From NCBI GenBank assembly GCA_019312985.1, contig JAFDCC010000110.1, positions 1 through 9,086 on the forward strand: a stretch of DNA of 9,086 nucleotides, in the 5' to 3' direction. A program made the translations under genes and the position numbers. Position 1 is the first letter of the stretch, and the number at the start of each line of letters is the position of its first letter. Below, in pieces: positions 5,431 to 9,086 of this stretch. This DNA comes from Deltaproteobacteria bacterium (lineage in GTDB: Bacteria > Desulfobacterota > Desulfobulbia > Desulfobulbales > BM004). The notes under the pieces are model-generated. The model was not told where the DNA came from. It did no database searches and was given only the letters and a program-made list of their open reading frames with translations.

Positions 5431-5973
5431 TTACCGAGAACCCTCAATTTTATTTAAAGCCCAGGCCGCCATTTTCCTCACGGTTTCATCCTCGTCCTGC
5501 AGCAGCTTCCTGACTGTATTTATGGCCCTTTTGTCCTGCAGTTCACCAAGGGCCAGGGCCATCATTGACCTGACATAGGGTGATGGGTCATCCAGGGCTG
5601 CAGACAACTGCTCCAGCGCGTAGCCGGTATCGAGATGGCCGATCTTGCCGAGAGCTTCAGCTGCATAACCCCGGACATAGAGATTTTCGTCTGTGAGGCA
5701 GCCGCACAGAGAAAAAAGGGACCTGTCCTGCCTTATTTCTCCGAGAGCCTGGACGGCCGCAACCCTGACAAAGGGATCCGGGTCATCAAGTTTCTGCAGT
5801 AATGAATCGATGGTTTCCGGGCTTGCCTTTTCATCTACTATGTCAGGATCGATGGCAGATGCGACAGGCTTTTGATTGTCGCCTTTATGGACTTTAGTAT
5901 AATTTACCGCGGTTGAATTTCCTGCTAAGACAAGATGCAATACAAGTGTGCAGCATAGAAATAACGCCTTCAT
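5431..5973 (-). CDS. Exported HEAT-repeat protein
   Basis: A 180-residue protein with a signal peptide (MKALFLCCTLVLHLVLAGNSTA, cleavage probable near residue 22) and a short disordered-looking segment (23-52). Four HEAT/PBS-lyase-type repeats follow at about 54-80, 84-111, 117-145 and 149-176. Each repeat shows the D-D/E-x-x-x-V-R core and an A-x-x-AL-G-x/N-K-I end (DPDPFVRVAAVQALGEI, DENLYVRGYAAEALGKI, DPSPYVRSMMALALGEL, DETVRKMAAWALNKI). HEAT arrays bind proteins; a periplasmic scaffold role is all that can be said. The start at 5973 is preferred over an ATG 11 codons upstream because AAGGAGG (5980-5986) lies 6 bases before it. The next gene upstream on this strand (the response regulator) ends 147 bases away and a promoter-like pair lies between, so this is probably its own unit. 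No enzymatic residues were seen. Confidence 0.85.
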   Translation of the reverse strand: MKALFLCCTLVLHLVLAGNSTAVNYTKVHKGDNQKPVASAIDPDIVDEKASPETIDSLLQKLDDPDPFVRVAAVQALGEIRQDRSLFSLCGCLTDENLYVRGYAAEALGKIGHLDTGYALEQLSAALDDPSPYVRSMMALALGELQDKRAINTVRKLLQDEDETVRKMAAWALNKIEGSR

Positions 5974-5979
5974 CCCACC

Positions 5980-5986
5980 CCTCCTT
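5980..5986 (-). promoter_or_regulatory. Shine-Dalgarno site deciding the HEAT protein start
   Basis: AAGGAGG on the minus strand, 6 bases before the ATG at 5971-5973. The alternative ATG at 6004-6006 would place this site inside the coding region. Confidence 0.75.
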
Positions 5987-6015
5987 ACCTGATTTATGAA
6001 ACACATCGCCCTTTA

Positions 6016-6047
6016 ATATTAGGCCATAACATAATTTACCGTGTCAA
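6016..6047 (-). promoter_or_regulatory. Promoter-like pair before the HEAT protein gene
   Basis: On the minus strand, TTGACA (6042-6047, perfect -35) is followed by TAATAT (6016-6021). The 20-base spacer is longer than the ideal 17, so strength or identity is uncertain. A start near 6009 would give a leader of about 36 bases. Confidence 0.35.
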
Positions 6048-6120
6048 GGATATTCTGGGTGGGAAAGAGAAAGAGACAAAATGGTGCAGCCGCAAACGTG
6101 GCACTAAAGCTTGATGGAAT

Positions 6121-7485
6121 TTACCTGGTTTTCGCTGGTTTGTTTTTGGGAGAAAGGGGAAACAGTTTCAGGTTTTTCATTTTTGTCCGCAGCTGCTTGC
6201 GGCTGATGCCCAGGAGCCGGGCAGCTTCAGACTGGTTCCACGAGGTTTTGTCGAGAGCCCTGGCAATGGTCCTTCTCTCTATTTCGGGCAGGTTGAATTC
6301 CTTCACAACAAACTGTTCTTCCTGGTTTAGTGCCTGCATTCTTCTCGGCAGGCTTTCAATGTTTATTGCGTCGGACTGGCAGAGAATAACAGCCCGTTCC
6401 AAGACATTTTCCAGCTCGCGCACGTTGCCCGGCCAATCGTAATTCATAAGAATAGCCATGGCCTCCGGGTCAATTTCCCGGATATTCTTTTTGTTTTTTT
6501 CCCGGAAATGCTCCAGGTAGTGATTTGCCAGCAGGGGGACATCATCCAGACGTTCCCGCAGGGGGGGGATGCGAATGGTGATAACATTGAGCCGGTAAAA
6601 GAGATCCGAGCGGAACTCCTCATTCTGCAGTGAAGCCTCTATGTCCCTGTTTGTTGCAGAGAGGACCCTGACATCGACCTTGATCTTGCCTTTGCCTGCA
6701 ATGCGGCGTATTTCTTTTTCCTGCAGAAAACGGAGCAGTTTTTTCTGCAGGGCAAAATCCAGGTCACCGATCTCGTCAAAAAAGGTCGTGCCGCCCTGGG
6801 CCATTTCGATCAGGCCCAGTTTTCTCTCGTCCGCACAGGTGAAAGCGCCCTTTTCATACCCGAACAACTCACTTTCCATGAGCTCGGCCGGAATGGTGGT
6901 GCAGTCGATCGGGATGAAAGGCTTGTCGTTCCGCAGCGAGGTATAATGGATGGCCCTGGCAACGAGCTCCTTGCCGGTGCCCGACTCGCCGAGGATCAAG
7001 ATGTTGGCATCCGTTCTGCTGACCCGCTTGATGAGCGAGAAAACGTCCTGCATGGCAGGGGTCTTGCCGATTATGTTAAAGTATTGGAACATGCAGGCAT
7101 CAGCCTCAACGACCTTTGTCGAGCCATTTTTCAGGATATCGTACACTATTGCTTCCAGAAGACTGATATTCACCGGTTTTGTCAGGTAGGTATAGGCGCC
7201 CTTGCGCATGGCATTGACGGCCAGCTCAATCGTGCCGTGGGCGGTGAGCAGGATAAAGGGTAGCTCCGGCGAGATAACCCTGGTTTTTTCGAGGAGGTCT
7301 TCACCGCTCATGCCTCCCATTTTGAAGTCTGAAACAACGAGGCTGTATTTTTTCTTTTGAAGAAGGCCCAGCGCCTCTTCACCGGACTGTGCTGTCTCCA
7401 CGCGGGTAGTGCGGTTTTGCAGGGCAGCTGCCAATACCTTGAGGGTGTTTATCTCGTCATCAACTATCAGGATCGTCTGTGCCAT
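6121..7485 (-). CDS. NtrC-family response regulator with GAFTCA in place of GAFTGA
   Basis: A 454-residue regulator in three parts. The receiver domain (1-120) has the acidic pair D9-D10, phosphorylation site D53 (VVSDFKM), T81 and K103 (TKP). The AAA+ domain (about 138-370) has Walker A GESGTGKE (166-173), Walker B TTFFDEIGD (D237, E238) and arginine fingers in FRSDLFYRLN (R292, R298). WPGNVRELENV (351-361) follows, and the C-terminus is a Fis-type helix-turn-helix (about 415-441, QSEAARLLGISRKQLRTKM). Family role: when phosphorylated it oligomerises at upstream sites and remodels sigma-54 RNA polymerase. The sigma-54 contact loop reads GAFTCA (213-218); the Gly at position five is Cys217 (TGT, 6835-6837). 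The length is normal and the rest is intact. The ATG at 7485 has GGAGG at 7492-7496. The kinase gene ends 15 bases upstream, so the two are co-transcribed and surely partners. Target genes cannot be read from the window. Confidence 0.95.
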   Translation of the reverse strand: MAQTILIVDDEINTLKVLAAALQNRTTRVETAQSGEEALGLLQKKKYSLVVSDFKMGGMSGEDLLEKTRVISPELPFILLTAHGTIELAVNAMRKGAYTYLTKPVNISLLEAIVYDILKNGSTKVVEADACMFQYFNIIGKTPAMQDVFSLIKRVSRTDANILILGESGTGKELVARAIHYTSLRNDKPFIPIDCTTIPAELMESELFGYEKGAFTCADERKLGLIEMAQGGTTFFDEIGDLDFALQKKLLRFLQEKEIRRIAGKGKIKVDVRVLSATNRDIEASLQNEEFRSDLFYRLNVITIRIPPLRERLDDVPLLANHYLEHFREKNKKNIREIDPEAMAILMNYDWPGNVRELENVLERAVILCQSDAINIESLPRRMQALNQEEQFVVKEFNLPEIERRTIARALDKTSWNQSEAARLLGISRKQLRTKMKNLKLFPLSPKNKPAKTR

Positions 7486-7500
7486 AGGGTGCCTCCGCTC

Positions 7501-9086
7501 TTACAGTTCCAGGGTGAAGGTGCTTCCCTCGCCCGGTGTACTCTTGACTGTCAGGTCGCCGCCGTGTTCCTTTGCGATTCTTTTTGACACGGCCAGGCCG
7601 AGTCCGGTTCCCCGGGTTTTGGTGGTAAAAAACGGGTTAAAGATATTATGGATGATCTCCGGTGAAATGCCGCAGCCGTTATCAATTACCGCGAGATAGA
7701 CCCTTTTGCCCTGCTGCCAGGTTTTTACCGTGATCTCCCCGTTTTTTGCGACAGCATCCTGGGCATTAATCAACAGGTTGATGAGGACCTGCTTTATCTG
7801 GTTGAAGTCAAAGTCTGCCAGCGGCAGGTTTTCTGCCAGCTCTGTTTTGACGCTGGCCTGTAGATCAGGGGATTCCCTGCTCAGCAGAGAGAGGGAATCT
7901 TGTACCAGTTTGTTCAGGTCGTTCGGTTCCGGAACCGGCGGCGCGGTTTTGGAGAAGCTCAGCAGCGTCGTGGTCAGCTTATTGATGCGGGAAACCTCGC
8001 TGATAATGATCGAGACAAACTCCTTGGCCAGGCTGCCCTTGGTGTTTTTGCCGATATACGCTGCAGCGCCGCCGATTGCATTAAGCGGGTTTTTTATCTC
8101 GTGGGCCAGGGTGGCGGCAAGCTCACCGGTTGCCGCCAGGCGACACATTCTCTCCTGTTCCTCGATGGCACTGTCCAGCCGGTTCAGCATCTTGTTGAAG
8201 GCATCCGAAAGTTCTCCTATCTCGTCATTGCTGCTGCTCGGAATGCGCTTGACCATTCCGTCCCCGACCATCCCGTCCACAGAGCGCTTCAGTTGCAGGA
8301 TCGGGCGGATCAGCCTGATAATCATGCCGAGCCCGAAGAGCAGACCGGAAATGAGAGTGATGAGAAGAAGCAGAAAAATTATAAAGCGGCGACCGATGAT
8401 GGTGACCGGTGCAATATTGTCGTAAAACACAAAGGTGCCAAAGAAAAGCAATGGAATTGCAGCAAGAATGGAAAAAGCCGCCAGGGCCCTGTAGAGAATG
8501 GACCCCTCCATTTTCAATAATTCTGCCCGGCTCATGCTGAAAAACAGGATGATAAAACCAACCGGCCTCATGATATGGCCGTGCAGCCAGACGGTTGAGC
8601 CGATCTGCGCCGGGAAGAAGAGGAAGATCGCCCCGATGCAGATAATGAGATGGCCCAGGGCAGAAAAGAGGAACTGCCTGCTTCTCCTGCGGTAGAATGT
8701 GCCGATATAGAGCATGCAGACAATACCGGAGAGGTAGGCGATCAAAATCCAGACAAGCGGCCTGAATTCCCCGAAAAAGGGAAATTTTTCATAGACCACG
8801 GGGTGCAGCAGGAACAAAAGGGGGATATAGAGCAGGGGAATGGCTATTTTATTGCGCGGATTTTCTGCCGAAATGGCTATGATAAGGGTAAAAAGACCGA
8901 GGCTGTACCCCACAAGTGTCTGGTAGAGGAGGTTCAGTTCCGAGTGCGTCGCATGAATTATGGCGTGGATTATACTGCTGCAGCCGAGGATAACAAAGCT
9001 GGCGCCGACAAGGAAGATCCTGTTGCTCTTCTGCTGGTTCCCCGTGACGTCAAAACTGCTGGTCCTGAATGCCCGGACGGCGATCA
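7501..9086 (-). CDS. Membrane sensor histidine kinase (5' end outside window)
   Basis: The frame stays open to the right edge, at least 528 codons. A GTG at 8911-8913 is internal, because the 57 codons before it also encode a hydrophobic segment (IFLVGASFVILG). Numbering from that GTG: several membrane helices (about 1-170), a last helix at 177-200, a HAMP linker (about 200-250), HisKA with LAHEIKNPLNAIGG (phosphorylated His271, codon 8101-8103), and an HATPase domain with the N box INLLINAQDAV (about 377-388), DNGCGIS (411-417) and FTTKTRGTGLGLAVSK (429-444). The stop TAA is at 7501-7503. The sensor part is an integral multi-helix membrane region without an obvious large periplasmic domain, which suggests sensing in or at the membrane; the signal is unknown. 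Family role: autophosphorylation and transfer to the Asp of the regulator encoded 15 bases downstream. The N-terminus is missing only because the window ends. Confidence 0.93.
   Translation of the reverse strand, partial: IAVRAFRTSSFDVTGNQQKSNRIFLVGASFVILGCSSIIHAIIHATHSELNLLYQTLVGYSLGLFTLIIAISAENPRNKIAIPLLYIPLLFLLHPVVYEKFPFFGEFRPLVWILIAYLSGIVCMLYIGTFYRRRSRQFLFSALGHLIICIGAIFLFFPAQIGSTVWLHGHIMRPVGFIILFFSMSRAELLKMEGSILYRALAAFSILAAIPLLFFGTFVFYDNIAPVTIIGRRFIIFLLLLITLISGLLFGLGMIIRLIRPILQLKRSVDGMVGDGMVKRIPSSSNDEIGELSDAFNKMLNRLDSAIEEQERMCRLAATGELAATLAHEIKNPLNAIGGAAAYIGKNTKGSLAKEFVSIIISEVSRINKLTTTLLSFSKTAPPVPEPNDLNKLVQDSLSLLSRESPDLQASVKTELAENLPLADFDFNQIKQVLINLLINAQDAVAKNGEITVKTWQQGKRVYLAVIDNGCGISPEIIHNIFNPFFTTKTRGTGLGLAVSKRIAKEHGGDLTVKSTPGEGSTFTLEL

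Noticed and set aside
6098..6115. TGGCAC-like sigma-54 promoter upstream of the HEAT gene region
   Set aside because: The matching -12 TTGC element is not at the required spacing and the orientation faces the end of the regulator gene.
7706..8520. Long plus-strand frames opposite the histidine kinase (7706-8425, 7900-8520)
   Set aside because: Antisense shadows of strongly conserved kinase motifs; no SD site and no family resemblance.

Overview
The window looks like chromosomal DNA of a Gram-negative, probably anaerobic, Desulfobacterota-type (former Deltaproteobacteria) bacterium. This is inferred from gene content: an in-frame UGA that looks like a selenocysteine codon, small exported redox proteins, and an NtrC-type two-component system. 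Codon use and GC are mixed and moderately GC-rich. No species can be named from the sequence alone. No rRNA, tRNA, insertion sequence or CRISPR array was seen.

Layout, left to right. (1) 1-485 (+): the C-terminal half of an EgtD-type histidine methyltransferase, cut by the window edge. (2) 695-1096 (+): a small exported rhodanese-like protein whose frame is interrupted by one UGA at 968-970. It then continues with a fully conserved C-terminal half, and a SECIS-like hairpin lies just downstream of the UGA. This is best read as a selenoprotein with a Cys-Ala-Sec motif, and an ORF caller would truncate it. (3) 1097-1443: a non-coding, structured stretch. (4) 1444-1899 (+): a small exported Cys-containing protein of unknown function. 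(5) 2075-4914 (+): a tight operon of five envelope proteins: membrane-anchored TPR protein, BdbC/DsbB-like quinone-linked thiol oxidase, BdbD/DsbA-like anchored thioredoxin-fold protein, TlpA/ResA-like lipoprotein and a short DUF4340-type lipoprotein. (6) 4946-5311 (-): a decayed C-terminal remnant of a DUF748-type protein. (7) 5431-5973 (-): an exported HEAT-repeat protein. (8) 6121-9086 (-): a sensor kinase / sigma-54-type response regulator pair, with the kinase running off the right edge.

Working together: the plus-strand genes share an extracytoplasmic sulfur/thiol theme. The DsbB-like protein would pass electrons from the DsbA-like protein to quinone. The TlpA-like lipoprotein would be a second, probably reducing or dedicated, thiol carrier. 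The exported rhodanese selenoprotein could handle persulfide, thiol or selenol chemistry in the same compartment. That link is inferred from location and proximity only. The two-component pair is a separate transcription unit on the other strand and nothing in the window shows that it controls the redox operon. Its regulator has GAFTCA in place of the usual GAFTGA sigma-54 contact loop.

The strongest non-routine signal is the probable rhodanese selenoprotein at 695-1096.
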